64,000 bases of DNA from Portibacter marinus (lineage in GTDB: Bacteria > Bacteroidota > Bacteroidia > Chitinophagales > Saprospiraceae). Location of the stretch: positions 930,001 to 994,000 of the forward strand of contig NZ_JAJNKB010000001.1 of NCBI RefSeq assembly GCF_021533195.1, given 5' to 3'. A model generated the notes under the pieces. It saw only the letters and a list, made by a program, of their open reading frames with translations, did no database searches and was not told the origin of the DNA. Positions within the stretch are counted from its first letter, which is position 1. Every line of letters begins with the position of its first letter. The position numbers were made by a program, and so were the translations under genes. Shown here piece by piece: positions 9,443 through 17,788 of the stretch.

Positions 9443-10009
9443 TTATTGGGGCATCAAAACAGAGTCAATCACATGAATGACACCATTAGAGGCCTCAACA
9501 TCAGTACTTGTGACCGTAATTTTTCCACCAGTTTCATCGGTGATAATTACACTCCCATTGACCAATTTGGCTACGATTTTATCACCATAAACCGTTTCCA
9601 ATTCAATCGCACCACCTGAACTTGAGATAGCATTGATAATGTCTTTTGCGAAAAATTCACCAGCTACGACATGGTATGTTAGTATTTTAGTCAACTTATC
9701 TTTAGATTCTGGCTTCAGCAAAGTAGATACCGTACCTTCTGGCAACTTACTAAAAGCTGCATTTACCGGTGCAAATACTGTAAATGGTCCCTCGCTTTTC
9801 AGCGTTTCAACTAACCCAGCTGCTTTAACTGCAGCAACCAAAGTTGAAAATTGATCATTTGAAGCAGCGATATCAACGATATCTGAAGGATTTTGATAAG
9901 AAACAGTTTTTGCTTGGCTGTTTTTTTGATTAGAATATGAATGCTGAGCACTCAATTGAAATGTCAGAATGGCTAAACATAATGAGAAAAATAATGTTCT
10001 TGTTTGCAT
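9443..10009 (-). CDS. Secreted fasciclin (FAS1) domain protein
   Basis: A 188-residue exported protein with one FAS1 domain, a fold used in cell-surface adhesion. Residues 1-21 are a signal peptide (LAILTFQLSAQ). The FAS1 domain spans about 45-187: its H1 motif is FTVFAPVNAAFSKLP and its H2 motif is NGVIHVIDSVLMP, with the usual LTYHV-like strand (ILTYHVVAGEF) between. It ends in its own terminator. It is divergent from an ECF sigma factor and an RskA-type anti-sigma factor, with 86 bp between, which suggests it is a target of that sigma factor. In mycobacteria the SigK/RskA pair controls the fasciclin proteins MPT70/MPT83; the parallel is drawn from that known system, not shown here. Confidence 0.93.
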   Translation of the reverse strand: MQTRTLFFSLCLAILTFQLSAQHSYSNQKNSQAKTVSYQNPSDIVDIAASNDQFSTLVAAVKAAGLVETLKSEGPFTVFAPVNAAFSKLPEGTVSTLLKPESKDKLTKILTYHVVAGEFFAKDIINAISSSGGAIELETVYGDKIVAKLVNGSVIITDETGGKITVTSTDVEASNGVIHVIDSVLMPQ

Positions 10010-10095
10010 AATCGAAAATTTTAATGATTAAATAATTTTTTCGAGGATACTTACGAAGCAGAATTTGTTTTGGATCACAATGGAAAGAAAATAAT

Positions 10096-10653
10096 TTGCA
10101 AACCATCGAAGAGAACATCATTGCGCTAATGAAAACCAGGGATAAGGAAGCCATTTCCTTGCTATACGATTATTATAGCGATGCGCTCTATGGGATTGTA
10201 ACCAGGATAGTCAGAGATGAGGAAAAAGCGAAAGATGTCATGCAGGATAGTTTTTCAAAGGTTTGGAGAAATATCGACACTTATGATTCTTCAAAATCCA
10301 AGCTTTTCACTTGGTTGCTCAGAATTTTTCGAAACACAGCTATTGACCAATTGAGGAAAAGTAAAAATAAAGAAGCAAAAGACATCCAAAACCAAAGTCG
10401 TATCGTAAGTATGTCGAGTCATCATGAAATCAAGCCTGACGAAATGGATTTGTCCATACACCTGGCAGGACTCGATTCTAAATTTAGAACAGTGATAGAG
10501 AAAATATATATGCAGGGAATGACTCACGTTGAAACAAGTGAAGCCTTAAAAATACCTTTAGGAACCGTAAAAAGTAGATTGCGATTAGGACTTACCGCTT
10601 TAAGGCGCATTTATTTACCTGTAATTTTGATTTGCTTAGTCAATCAATTATGA
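10096..10653 (+). CDS. ECF RNA polymerase sigma factor (SigK-like by context)
   Basis: A 185-residue sigma-70 family ECF factor. Region 2 covers about residues 18-88 (LLYDYYSDALYGIVTRIV, DVMQDSFSKVWRNID, FTWLLRIFRNTAIDQLRK). Region 4 covers about 125-175 (FRTVIEKIYMQGMTHVETSE, IPLGTVKSRLRLGL). The start is taken as TTG at 10096, because the ATG at 10080 is followed by a stop after four codons; an alternative is the ATG at codon 12, which would still keep region 2. The stop overlaps the anti-sigma start (ATGA at 10650-10653), the usual arrangement for a coupled sigma/anti-sigma pair. The target probably includes the divergent fasciclin gene and the operon itself. Confidence 0.92.
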   Translation: MQTIEENIIALMKTRDKEAISLLYDYYSDALYGIVTRIVRDEEKAKDVMQDSFSKVWRNIDTYDSSKSKLFTWLLRIFRNTAIDQLRKSKNKEAKDIQNQSRIVSMSSHHEIKPDEMDLSIHLAGLDSKFRTVIEKIYMQGMTHVETSEALKIPLGTVKSRLRLGLTALRRIYLPVILICLVNQL

Positions 10654-11444
10654 AAGAGGATGTAAAAACATTTCTGGAGAGCGGACTGCTCGAAGAATAC
10701 CTGATGGGCACTTGTAATCAAGAGCAAGTGAAACGGGTAGAGTATTACATCGATCATTACCCGGAAGTAAAGAGAGAATATGATGAACTTCAGGAGCACA
10801 TTGAAAAAATGTCTTATAAATTAGCTGTTAACTCGCCGAAAGGATTGAAGGAAGCTATTATATCTTGCTTAGAAGATGAATCTGACTACAAAGTAAAAAC
10901 CAATCTGTCAAAAGTTAAGACCACCAATTCTATGAGGTATCTACCTTGGGCTGCGGCCTTTATAGGGATAGTAGCCAGTATCGTTTTTTATCTTCAAAAG
11001 CAAAATCTTCGGTATACTAACATGGAGATTTATGCAGAGAAAAACATGGCTGAAAGTCAGCTGGAGGACGCACTCGCTGAAGTCAACTTTCTGCGTGATA
11101 AGTTGGCACTATCGGGACATAGCAAAACAGAGCGAATTGTCTTAGCTGGCAATCAACTTAGTCCCCAATTTAGTTCTACTGCGTTCTGGAATGATACAGC
11201 AGGCAAAGCCATCTTGTATATTAATGAACCAGGTGAAATCGATGAAAACCATACTTACCAGATTTGGGCAGATGTAGATGGAAGAATGATTAATGCTGGT
11301 TTATTACCCAAGAAACCAGGACCCGTCGAATTGAAATACTTAGAAAATGCTACCTCACTAAATATTACGATTGAACCCAAAGGAGGAAGCGAACATCCTA
11401 ATGTAGAACGACTCGTCAGTAGTCAGAATTTGTTAAAGATATAA
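10650..11444 (+). CDS. Membrane anti-sigma factor with RskA C-terminal domain
   Basis: A 264-residue single-pass membrane protein that would hold the ECF factor inactive. The N-terminal cytoplasmic part (about 1-90) begins ESGLLEEYLMGTCNQEQVKRV, typical of RskA-like anti-sigma N-termini in Bacteroidota. One membrane helix lies at about 92-110 (WAAAFIGIVASIVFYL), then a short coiled coil (NMAESQLEDALAEVNFLRDK). The periplasmic region from about 155 is the anti-sigma-K factor RskA domain (FWNDTAGKAILYINEPGE, YQIWADVDGRMINAG, ITIEPKGGSEHP). The start is the ATG at 10650, overlapping the sigma stop; a TTG 18 bases upstream is in frame but less likely. What signal releases the sigma factor is unknown. 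Confidence 0.92.
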   Translation: MKEDVKTFLESGLLEEYLMGTCNQEQVKRVEYYIDHYPEVKREYDELQEHIEKMSYKLAVNSPKGLKEAIISCLEDESDYKVKTNLSKVKTTNSMRYLPWAAAFIGIVASIVFYLQKQNLRYTNMEIYAEKNMAESQLEDALAEVNFLRDKLALSGHSKTERIVLAGNQLSPQFSSTAFWNDTAGKAILYINEPGEIDENHTYQIWADVDGRMINAGLLPKKPGPVELKYLENATSLNITIEPKGGSEHPNVERLVSSQNLLKI

Positions 11445-11484
11445 TTATACATTGACTTCCACAGCATCACAAATGCTTCGAAAA

Positions 11485-12165
11485 TCAAAGTTTTTTACTG
11501 TTGAAATGCATTAAGTTACTAACCACATCGAGGGAAGGTCCCAGATAAATCTCATGCTCTAAAGCTTGATAATAGGCCGTCATAAAATCCTCATCCTTTG
11601 AAATAACCTTATAGGTAGCGTTGACAATCTTTGTAAATCTTTCTAAATCAGTTCTGATAGGCGTGTCATTAACTTCGATACTTTCACAAAATCTTTCAAA
11701 GACTGCATATTCCAACAGTGCATACCTCATTGGAAATTGTAGCGAGAGTAAAAGGCTGGCTGAATAATGTCCTTGCCGATGAGTATCCTCTTTACTATTC
11801 GGATTTGCTTTGAGGTAGTCATTGAAGATTATATCACAATGATGAAGGAATCGATCCGTTCTCATCACCAACATTTTCTCCTCATTAAGTAAGTCTTTAA
11901 TAGACTCCCAGAAAAGGTCAGGATTGTGATTCGCAAGTAAAATCAAGGATTCCTTGATAGAGTATCTTTCTCCTCCCCAAAACCTTCCTGAAACATCGTT
12001 TTTTAGTGATTTTGCCAGTACAGGCCCTAAACGCATTTGGTCTATGTCAAAATGAGTCTGCCAATTTAGAATACATCTTCGATATAGAGAATCTGGTTTT
12101 GCAAAACTATTTTTCAAGTCAGATTTATACGCGTCTTTTACTTCATTGATTAGATTAACTTTCAT
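11485..12165 (-). CDS. Conserved hypothetical protein, soluble
   Basis: A 226-residue protein that I do not recognise. It has no signal peptide or membrane segment, is rich in charged and aromatic residues and looks mostly helical. Noticeable segments are RLGPVLAKSLKNDVSGRFW, YSIKESLILLANHNPDLFWE and MRYALLEYAVFERFCESI. It starts 31 bp downstream of the second CBS-domain gene on the same strand, so it may be the third gene of that operon. Reading frame, codon use and position between two well-defined genes support a real gene; a function cannot be proposed. Confidence 0.75.
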   Translation of the reverse strand: MKVNLINEVKDAYKSDLKNSFAKPDSLYRRCILNWQTHFDIDQMRLGPVLAKSLKNDVSGRFWGGERYSIKESLILLANHNPDLFWESIKDLLNEEKMLVMRTDRFLHHCDIIFNDYLKANPNSKEDTHRQGHYSASLLLSLQFPMRYALLEYAVFERFCESIEVNDTPIRTDLERFTKIVNATYKVISKDEDFMTAYYQALEHEIYLGPSLDVVSNLMHFNSKKL

Positions 12166-12196
12166 GACGTGCGAAAGTAAATAACAAATTCTATAC

Positions 12197-12589
12197 CTAC
12201 GCTGCCAGAAGTGATTCCATTATTTCAAAACTTGAAATTTGCCCTTTTAATCCATCGTTTTCATCTACAACAATGAGACTTTGAACGTCATTATGCAAAA
12301 ATTTATGAATGATCTGATCGATATCATCTGTATCTAAAACTTTAATTGGATCTGTTCGCATAATCTGCGACACTTCGACATTTGAAAAATCTACCATACT
12401 AAAGCTGTCCTTTTCAATCCACTTTAAAAATCTGGAGGAAAGCTCTGATTTATTGATGACACCTATTACTTTACCTTGATCTACAACAGGCAATTCGCAG
12501 TGGTCTTGCTGATATAGTAGGTATCTGATATGATCTAGTTTCTCGTGTGGAGAAACTGGAATGGATTCTTTAAAAGTTAGCTTCTTCAT
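12197..12589 (-). CDS. CBS-domain pair protein
   Basis: A 130-residue cytoplasmic protein made of two CBS motifs, which together form a module that binds adenine nucleotides. The first is CELPVVDQGKVIGVINKSEL (about 32-51); the second begins VSQIMRTDPIKVLDTDD and ends SLIVVDENDGLKGQISSFE. No catalytic or channel domain is attached, so it should work as a sensor or as a partner of another protein. Its start overlaps the stop of the upstream CBS gene by 4 bp, so the two are translated together and may form a mixed complex. Confidence 0.9.
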   Translation of the reverse strand: MKKLTFKESIPVSPHEKLDHIRYLLYQQDHCELPVVDQGKVIGVINKSELSSRFLKWIEKDSFSMVDFSNVEVSQIMRTDPIKVLDTDDIDQIIHKFLHNDVQSLIVVDENDGLKGQISSFEIMESLLAA

Positions 12590-13026
12590 CTTTCCGAGGT
12601 TCTAAGTCTTTGCTGTCTTTGTTGACATTTCCTAATCACCTGTGGCGTCAGCAAACCCACAAGTCTTCTCTTCTCAACCACCGGAATGACTTGGAGAATG
12701 ATAGATTTCATGATTTCACTGGCCATTTTAATATCATCTGTTGGTAAGAGTTTAACCAATTTGGTATTCATAATTTCGCTTACTTTATGGTGCTTTAATC
12801 GGAGGCTTTCATCTGGGCCTTCAATTCCATCACGAGTTAAAGATTGACGAAAATATTGACAATCATAATTGGTGACCAACCCTTTAAATTCGCCATTTTC
12901 TTCTACGGCTAATATATTCATGCCTTTTTTATTCATGATTTTTTCAGCTTTACCGATGCAAAGATCGGCCGATATACGATAAAAATCAGTGTCCATGATG
13001 GTTGAGACTGGTGCATTTAGATTCAT
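12586..13026 (-). CDS. CBS-domain pair protein
   Basis: A 146-residue protein with two CBS motifs: MNILAVEENGEFKGLVTNYD (about 35-54) and ILQVIPVVEKRRLVGLLTPQ (about 111-130), the second preceded by VSEIMNTKLVKLLPTDDIKM. It is the first gene of a CBS-CBS operon, with the hypothetical gene after it possibly included. The C-terminus is basic (RKCQQRQQRLRTSER), which could contact nucleic acid or membrane. It is divergent from the HupE/UreJ-like gene with a 142-bp shared upstream region. The ligand and partner are unknown. Confidence 0.9.
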   Translation of the reverse strand: MNLNAPVSTIMDTDFYRISADLCIGKAEKIMNKKGMNILAVEENGEFKGLVTNYDCQYFRQSLTRDGIEGPDESLRLKHHKVSEIMNTKLVKLLPTDDIKMASEIMKSIILQVIPVVEKRRLVGLLTPQVIRKCQQRQQRLRTSER

Positions 13027-13156
13027 TGATTTAAAATATTATTTTGTTATGGTGACTATTTCTTAGATATTATGACACAATATTTTTCAAATAAAAGTTG
13101 CATTTACCATTTTTTCTTGATGCAGGTCAATGACAAGAGGTGTAATCTAGAATCAA

Positions 13157-13164
13157 TACCTTTG
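13157..13164 (+). promoter_or_regulatory. Candidate -7 box (TACCTTTG) placed for a leaderless mRNA
   Basis: TACCTTTG fits TAnnTTTG and ends exactly 4 bases (TGCA) before the ATG at 13169. The transcription start would fall at or next to the start codon. The same 4-base spacing recurs before the enoyl-CoA hydratase and MarR genes in this window. No -33 TTG is found at the expected distance. Confidence 0.5.
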
Positions 13165-13168
13165 TGCA

Positions 13169-13741
13169 ATGTCAGATTTTACACTTTATCTTACCCTGGG
13201 TCTGGAGCACATTGCGGATCTGCAAGCATATGATCATATGCTTTTTATCATCAGCCTTTGCGCCATATTTCAATTGAAAGACTGGAGGAAGTTGCTCTTA
13301 TTGGTGACAGCTTTCACCATTGGTCACTCCATTACATTAGCGCTCGCTGTTTTAGACTTATTAATAGTGGACCAGGATCTTGTAGAAAAACTTATTCCTA
13401 TCACCATCATTATTACATGCCTTTCCAATGTCATATTGGCTTTAAGAAAAAGTGTACAGACAAATGTTTGGCTTCACTACTCCTTTGCACTATTTTTTGG
13501 TTTGATTCATGGACTGGGGTTTGCAAATTATCTAAAGTCGCTTTTAATGGGCATGGTTAACCTGACCATTCCATTGTTCTCATTCAATTTGGGAATAGAA
13601 ATCGGTCAACTTTTAATTGTAGCGGGGTATTTTTTATTGTACTTTTTCCTGACCAAAGTAATTTCAATTCAACACCGAAATTGGGTAATCACGGTGTCGG
13701 CCATCATCGCATTGATAAGTTTAAATCTAGTTCTTAATTAA
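13169..13741 (+). CDS. HupE/UreJ-like integral membrane protein
   Basis: A 190-residue inner-membrane protein with about six helices. It fits the HupE/UreJ family, whose members are proposed metal (nickel or cobalt) permeases linked to hydrogenase or urease. The family His-rich signatures are visible: LGLEHIADLQAYDHMLFIIS, then FTIGHSITLALA, then FGLIHGLGFANYL. No urease or hydrogenase genes are in the window; Bacteroidota often carry this gene alone, so the substrate cannot be assigned. It probably starts from a leaderless transcript. It is divergent from the CBS-domain operon. Confidence 0.88.
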   Translation: MSDFTLYLTLGLEHIADLQAYDHMLFIISLCAIFQLKDWRKLLLLVTAFTIGHSITLALAVLDLLIVDQDLVEKLIPITIIITCLSNVILALRKSVQTNVWLHYSFALFFGLIHGLGFANYLKSLLMGMVNLTIPLFSFNLGIEIGQLLIVAGYFLLYFFLTKVISIQHRNWVITVSAIIALISLNLVLN

Positions 13742-14102
13742 ATCGAGCTACTGCTTCCAATTATATATTAGCAGTAGTCCGCTGCAGGTCTGACCATCAG
13801 AGGGTCAATTCTCTTTTTTTTTTTTTAGAAAAGTTTATAAGATTCTGCGAAACGAAAATGTACGGTAACATGTGATCAGTAGAATTTTGAAATCTGAGAA
13901 GTCCTTGTTCGTTAATAATTATCGTAGACGACAATTTGAGATATTATCAGCTTGGTTTTCTATGATGATTTTGAAAAAGGCCAGCCATGTGTTAATATTG
14001 ATCATTATCCTTTCAATACGCTCTTAACCTTAGAATAAACACACCCTTTATTGCCCATTGAGGTACAAACGAGAATGTAAAACACAAGTAAAAATTATTA
14101 AA
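13742..14102. other. Intergenic region, 361 bp, with T13 tract
   Basis: No convincing ORF is seen. A short stem TGACC/GGTCA (about 13792-13808) precedes a run of 13 T (13814-13826), which could terminate the HupE-like transcript, although the stem is weak and several bases separate it from the T run. The remainder is AT-rich and must contain the promoter of the stalk-DUF1800-DUF1501 operon, but I find no good TAnnTTTG match. Confidence 0.5.
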
Positions 14103-14558
14103 ATGAAGATATTATTGACCCTGTTTTGTGTCATCATTGGATTTAGTCATGTGAATGCTCAAGATCTAATGATCCTTAAATCCAGCGGTAAGGTGGTGAT
14201 TGGTGACACCACTCAAATTACCACTCCCGGTACTTACAACCTATATGTTCAAAATGGAGTCATGACCGAAAAGGTAAAAGTCGCTGTTAAGACCGAAGCA
14301 GATTGGAGGGATAATTCTTTCGGAAAAACACCCTCTCTACAAGAGGTTGAAAAGGAGATTGCTACAAAATCTCACCTGTACAACATGCCTTCATCAAAAG
14401 AATTGGTGAAACAAGGTTACGACGTAAGAGAAATGGATGCCCATCTGACGGAACAGATAGAGTGGCTTTGGCAACATCTCATCAGCCTTGCTGAAGAAAA
14501 CAAAGCTTTGCGAGCAGAACTTGATGGCATAAAGACTTCGAAGAGAGATGAGGATTAG
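14103..14558 (+). CDS. Secreted stalk-type protein with tail-fibre-like C-terminus
   Basis: A 151-residue exported protein. Residues 1-20 are a signal peptide (LLTLFCVIIGFSHVNAQ); the ATG at 14103 is chosen because it starts right at this peptide, while an upstream TTG at 14058 adds a polar leader. After a short beta-rich part (GKVVIGDTTQITTPGTYNLY) comes a C-terminal pattern common in Bacteroidota fibre-like proteins: VQNGVMTEKVKV, a SLQEVEKEIATKSHLYNMPS segment (compare the usual SLxEVExxIxxNxHLPxVPS), EMDAHLTEQIEWL and a final coiled coil (LAEENKALRAELDG). Such proteins probably trimerise. The stop overlaps the DUF1800 gene by 11 bp, so it heads a four-gene operon. The family reading is by pattern. 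Confidence 0.8.
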   Translation: MKILLTLFCVIIGFSHVNAQDLMILKSSGKVVIGDTTQITTPGTYNLYVQNGVMTEKVKVAVKTEADWRDNSFGKTPSLQEVEKEIATKSHLYNMPSSKELVKQGYDVREMDAHLTEQIEWLWQHLISLAEENKALRAELDGIKTSKRDED

Positions 14559-16326
14559 TCTATGTCTATATTTCTTTTTAGTTTTTTCCATTGGCCTGTG
14601 GTGCCAACCAGATACAGTGGTTATTGGATTTGGAGGTTTTGAGAGTGTTGCGATAAGTAGTAGTGACCCTGCAAGTAATCCCAGATCCACCCTTGACCAG
14701 TCTGGATACCTACCTAATGAAAACGCTGCTGCCAGATTCCTATCTCAAGCCACATTAGGTTACAGCCTAAGTAACATTGTAGAAGTGACCCATACGGGGA
14801 TAGAGGATTGGATCGATGCACAATTAGCTATGCCCATTGGTACTGATCTGACCTCCATTGTACAGGGATACCTTGATGAAACTTTTTCGGCATTGGGGAC
14901 CTACGATGGTGCCTCCAGATATTTATACTGGGAGTATTCCTGGTGGCAATATCACATGACCAATGACGATCTTTTGCGCCAACGAGTAGCGATGGCCCTC
15001 AGTGAGATTCTAGTCATTTCTGAAAAATCAAACTTTGGTAATTCTGCATTTGCTCTGGCTGACTACTACGATATTTTGCTTAGAAATGCTTTTGGAAATT
15101 ACAGAGACATTTTACAAGAGGTGACGTATCATCCTTCCATGGGTGTTTACCTTACCTACACAGGGAATCCAAAAACCGATGTATCTCAAAATCGATATCC
15201 CGATGAAAATTATGCCAGGGAAATCATGCAACTCTTCACCATCGGTCTATTTGAATTAAACAATGACGGAACCAGGAAACTCGATGGCGAAGGTCAACCT
15301 ATCCCTACTTATGACAACGATGATATTTCTGAATACTCAAAGGTCTTTACGGGATTAACGTGGGCAGATGGCAACTGGTTTTTTGGAGGAGCAAGAAATG
15401 ATACAAGCTACCTTTCAGATCTGGTGATGTGGGAAGAATATCATGAACCTGGAGTCAAAAATCTTCTGCGTGGCGAACAGATCCCTGATAGAAATCCGGT
15501 AGACGGCAACGCCGATATCAGTGATGCACTTGACAATTTATTCAATCATCCGAATGTGGGGCCTTTTGTTTCGAAATTATTGATCCAGAGGTTGGTTACA
15601 TCCAACCCATCTCCTGCTTATATAAACCGAGTAGCAAATGTCTTCAATGACAATGGTTCAGGAGTGCGTGGCGATATGGCAGCAGTCATCAAAGCCATTC
15701 TTTTAGACGAAGTAGCGAACAACTGCAACTCCGCAGATGATGATACGTTTGGTAAACTTAGAGAACCGTTCATAAGGTATTTCCATATCAATAAAGCCTT
15801 TAATGCATCTACATTGAGTGGAGAACATAAAAATGTAATGCGTTCCATCGAAAGGCAGTTTAACCAAAAACCACTATCAGCGCCTAGTGTGTTCAACTTT
15901 TTTCAACCTGACTATCAACCAATTGGGCCCATTGAAGAGAGAAATCTGGTGGCTCCGGAATTTCAGATTACAGACTCTCAAACGATAACGGGCTGGATTA
16001 ATGGATTATACGAGTGGCTAATCAATGAGGAGGTGGTAGATGTCTGGCAAATTTATGACGGTGAACCAGAATCCAATTATCTGGATGAAGTATCCTCCCT
16101 GGATTTTTCCCCCCATATCATTTATACGAATGATGACGAAATACACATACTGTTAGACAGACTGAATCTTATTCTTGCTCAAGGTCGAATTACTGACTCA
16201 ACATTGGCCATCATCAAAAATGCCTTGATCCAATACGATAATGAGTCGGCAGAAGATAAGGAGCTCAGGGTAAAATTGGCAATTTACCTGATCATGTCTT
16301 CACCTGAATACTTAATCAATAGATAA
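14548..16326 (+). CDS. DUF1800 domain protein, exported
   Basis: A 592-residue secreted protein. Residues 1-19 are a signal peptide (FFLVFSIGLWCQ). The DUF1800 domain fills about 55-590: AARFLSQATLGYSL near the start, LRQRVAMALSEILVISEK, then the hallmark DENYAREIMQLFTIGLFELN, and a C-terminal KLAIYLIMSSPEYLINR. The biochemical function of DUF1800 is unknown; it is nearly always paired with DUF1501, and here the DUF1501 gene starts one base after its stop. The pair is thought to act outside the cytoplasm. Part of the 14.1-20.2 kb operon. Confidence 0.93.
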   Translation: MRISLCLYFFLVFSIGLWCQPDTVVIGFGGFESVAISSSDPASNPRSTLDQSGYLPNENAAARFLSQATLGYSLSNIVEVTHTGIEDWIDAQLAMPIGTDLTSIVQGYLDETFSALGTYDGASRYLYWEYSWWQYHMTNDDLLRQRVAMALSEILVISEKSNFGNSAFALADYYDILLRNAFGNYRDILQEVTYHPSMGVYLTYTGNPKTDVSQNRYPDENYAREIMQLFTIGLFELNNDGTRKLDGEGQPIPTYDNDDISEYSKVFTGLTWADGNWFFGGARNDTSYLSDLVMWEEYHEPGVKNLLRGEQIPDRNPVDGNADISDALDNLFNHPNVGPFVSKLLIQRLVTSNPSPAYINRVANVFNDNGSGVRGDMAAVIKAILLDEVANNCNSADDDTFGKLREPFIRYFHINKAFNASTLSGEHKNVMRSIERQFNQKPLSAPSVFNFFQPDYQPIGPIEERNLVAPEFQITDSQTITGWINGLYEWLINEEVVDVWQIYDGEPESNYLDEVSSLDFSPHIIYTNDDEIHILLDRLNLILAQGRITDSTLAIIKNALIQYDNESAEDKELRVKLAIYLIMSSPEYLINR

Positions 16327-16327
16327 A

Positions 16328-17788
16328 ATGACGAAAAAATCTATCAGTAGAAGAGCTTTTATCGGTCAGGCAAGTTGTGCCGCACTGGGCTCCACTGCCT
16401 TTCTCTCTTCGGTGCTCAATATGGGATTGATTAACACCTTAGCAGCGAGACCTCACATTATTCAAAATTCTGGTGATTACAAAGCCATAGTATGCATACT
16501 TTTGGCTGGCGGAGCAGATACACATAACGTTTTAATACCTACAACAACTTCAGATTACAATCATTATCTGGCGACAAGAGGAAACCTTGCTCTGGATAAG
16601 GACAATCCCTCAGAAGTACTTGCACTTCCAGGGACTGTAGGGGATAAAACTTATGGCATTCATGGTCGCATGAACAGGGTTTTAGACCTATACACACAGC
16701 AAAAATTATCTTTCATAGCTAACATTGGCACACTCGTAGAACCGATTTCGACTAAAGCTGAATACCAAAGCAATGCGAAAAAATTGCCTCTGGGATTGTA
16801 TTCGCATAGTGACCAGATCATGCAGTGGCAAACCTCAGTTCCTCAAAATCGATCTGCGGTAGGATTTGCCGGAAGAATGGCTGATATCTTGCACGACATG
16901 AATACCATCCCTAATGTTTCAATGAATATTTCTCTAGATGGCAAAAATCGTTTCCAGACCGGCAATAACTACAATGAATATTCTATAAAGAATAATACTG
17001 ATGAAAATAACGTCGGCTTCAAGGGTCATCCCTCCTGGTGGAGCAACAGCGGTGCCATGAATGCCGTAAAAAATGGGGCAATCAATAACATGGTCGAGCA
17101 GGAATATTCTAATATTTTCCATGAAACCATTGGTCGACTGACACAACAGACTTCCGAAAGTATTGAGATATTTGAAAACGCATTTGCGAATGTGGTTCCC
17201 CTTCAGACTTCATTTAGTGATACCAATATTTCTTTGGATCTGAAAAAAATGGCGGAAGTGATTAGTGTTCGGTTAAGACTTGGTGCCAATCGACAGATTT
17301 TCTTTACAACGTTTGGTGGATGGGACCACCATGACGATGTACTCAATCAGCAGAATGGTATGCTACCCCAACTGAGCAATGCCATGGCAGAATTTCAGGA
17401 TGCCCTCGAAGAGATCGGGATGGCTGACGATGTAGTGACACTGACCATTTCGGATTTCGCGCGAACGCTTACATCTAATGGGACGGGTTCAGATCATGCC
17501 TGGGGAGGTAACCAGATGATTATGGGTAATGCAATAAACGGCGGTCGAATCTTCGGCGAATACCCATCACTAGCAATAGACAACAATGAACTGAATGTAT
17601 CAGATAGAGGAAGAATTATTCCACAGATTTCTGTAGATGAACTTTATGCTGAGCTCGCCCTATGGTTCGGAGCTTCCCCAAATGACCTGGACTATATCCT
17701 GCCTAATCTCTGTAACTTTTACTCGACATCAGGATGTCCTGCACCTGTACCGGCGAATTATGGACCCATCGGAATCTTTGCATCATGA
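16328..17788 (+). CDS. DUF1501 domain protein, Tat-type signal
   Basis: A 486-residue exported protein of the DUF1501 family, distantly related to alkaline phosphatase/sulfatase folds, but without a proven activity. The N-terminus has a twin-arginine-like signal (SISRRAFIGQASCAALG), which suggests export in folded form. Core motifs are VCILLAGGADTHNVLIPT, FFTTFGGWDHHDDV and TISDFARTLTSNGTGSDHAW, which provide the conserved Asp/His residues of the family and probably a metal site. It begins one base after the DUF1800 stop and its own stop overlaps the start of the PA14 gene (ATGA at 17785-17788), so translation of all three is coupled. Confidence 0.93.
   Translation: MTKKSISRRAFIGQASCAALGSTAFLSSVLNMGLINTLAARPHIIQNSGDYKAIVCILLAGGADTHNVLIPTTTSDYNHYLATRGNLALDKDNPSEVLALPGTVGDKTYGIHGRMNRVLDLYTQQKLSFIANIGTLVEPISTKAEYQSNAKKLPLGLYSHSDQIMQWQTSVPQNRSAVGFAGRMADILHDMNTIPNVSMNISLDGKNRFQTGNNYNEYSIKNNTDENNVGFKGHPSWWSNSGAMNAVKNGAINNMVEQEYSNIFHETIGRLTQQTSESIEIFENAFANVVPLQTSFSDTNISLDLKKMAEVISVRLRLGANRQIFFTTFGGWDHHDDVLNQQNGMLPQLSNAMAEFQDALEEIGMADDVVTLTISDFARTLTSNGTGSDHAWGGNQMIMGNAINGGRIFGEYPSLAIDNNELNVSDRGRIIPQISVDELYAELALWFGASPNDLDYILPNLCNFYSTSGCPAPVPANYGPIGIFAS

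Noticed and set aside
14394-14690. Minus-strand 98-codon ORF across the stalk/DUF1800 junction
   Set aside because: It is antisense to two overlapping, clearly coding frames and lacks a promoter or family match.
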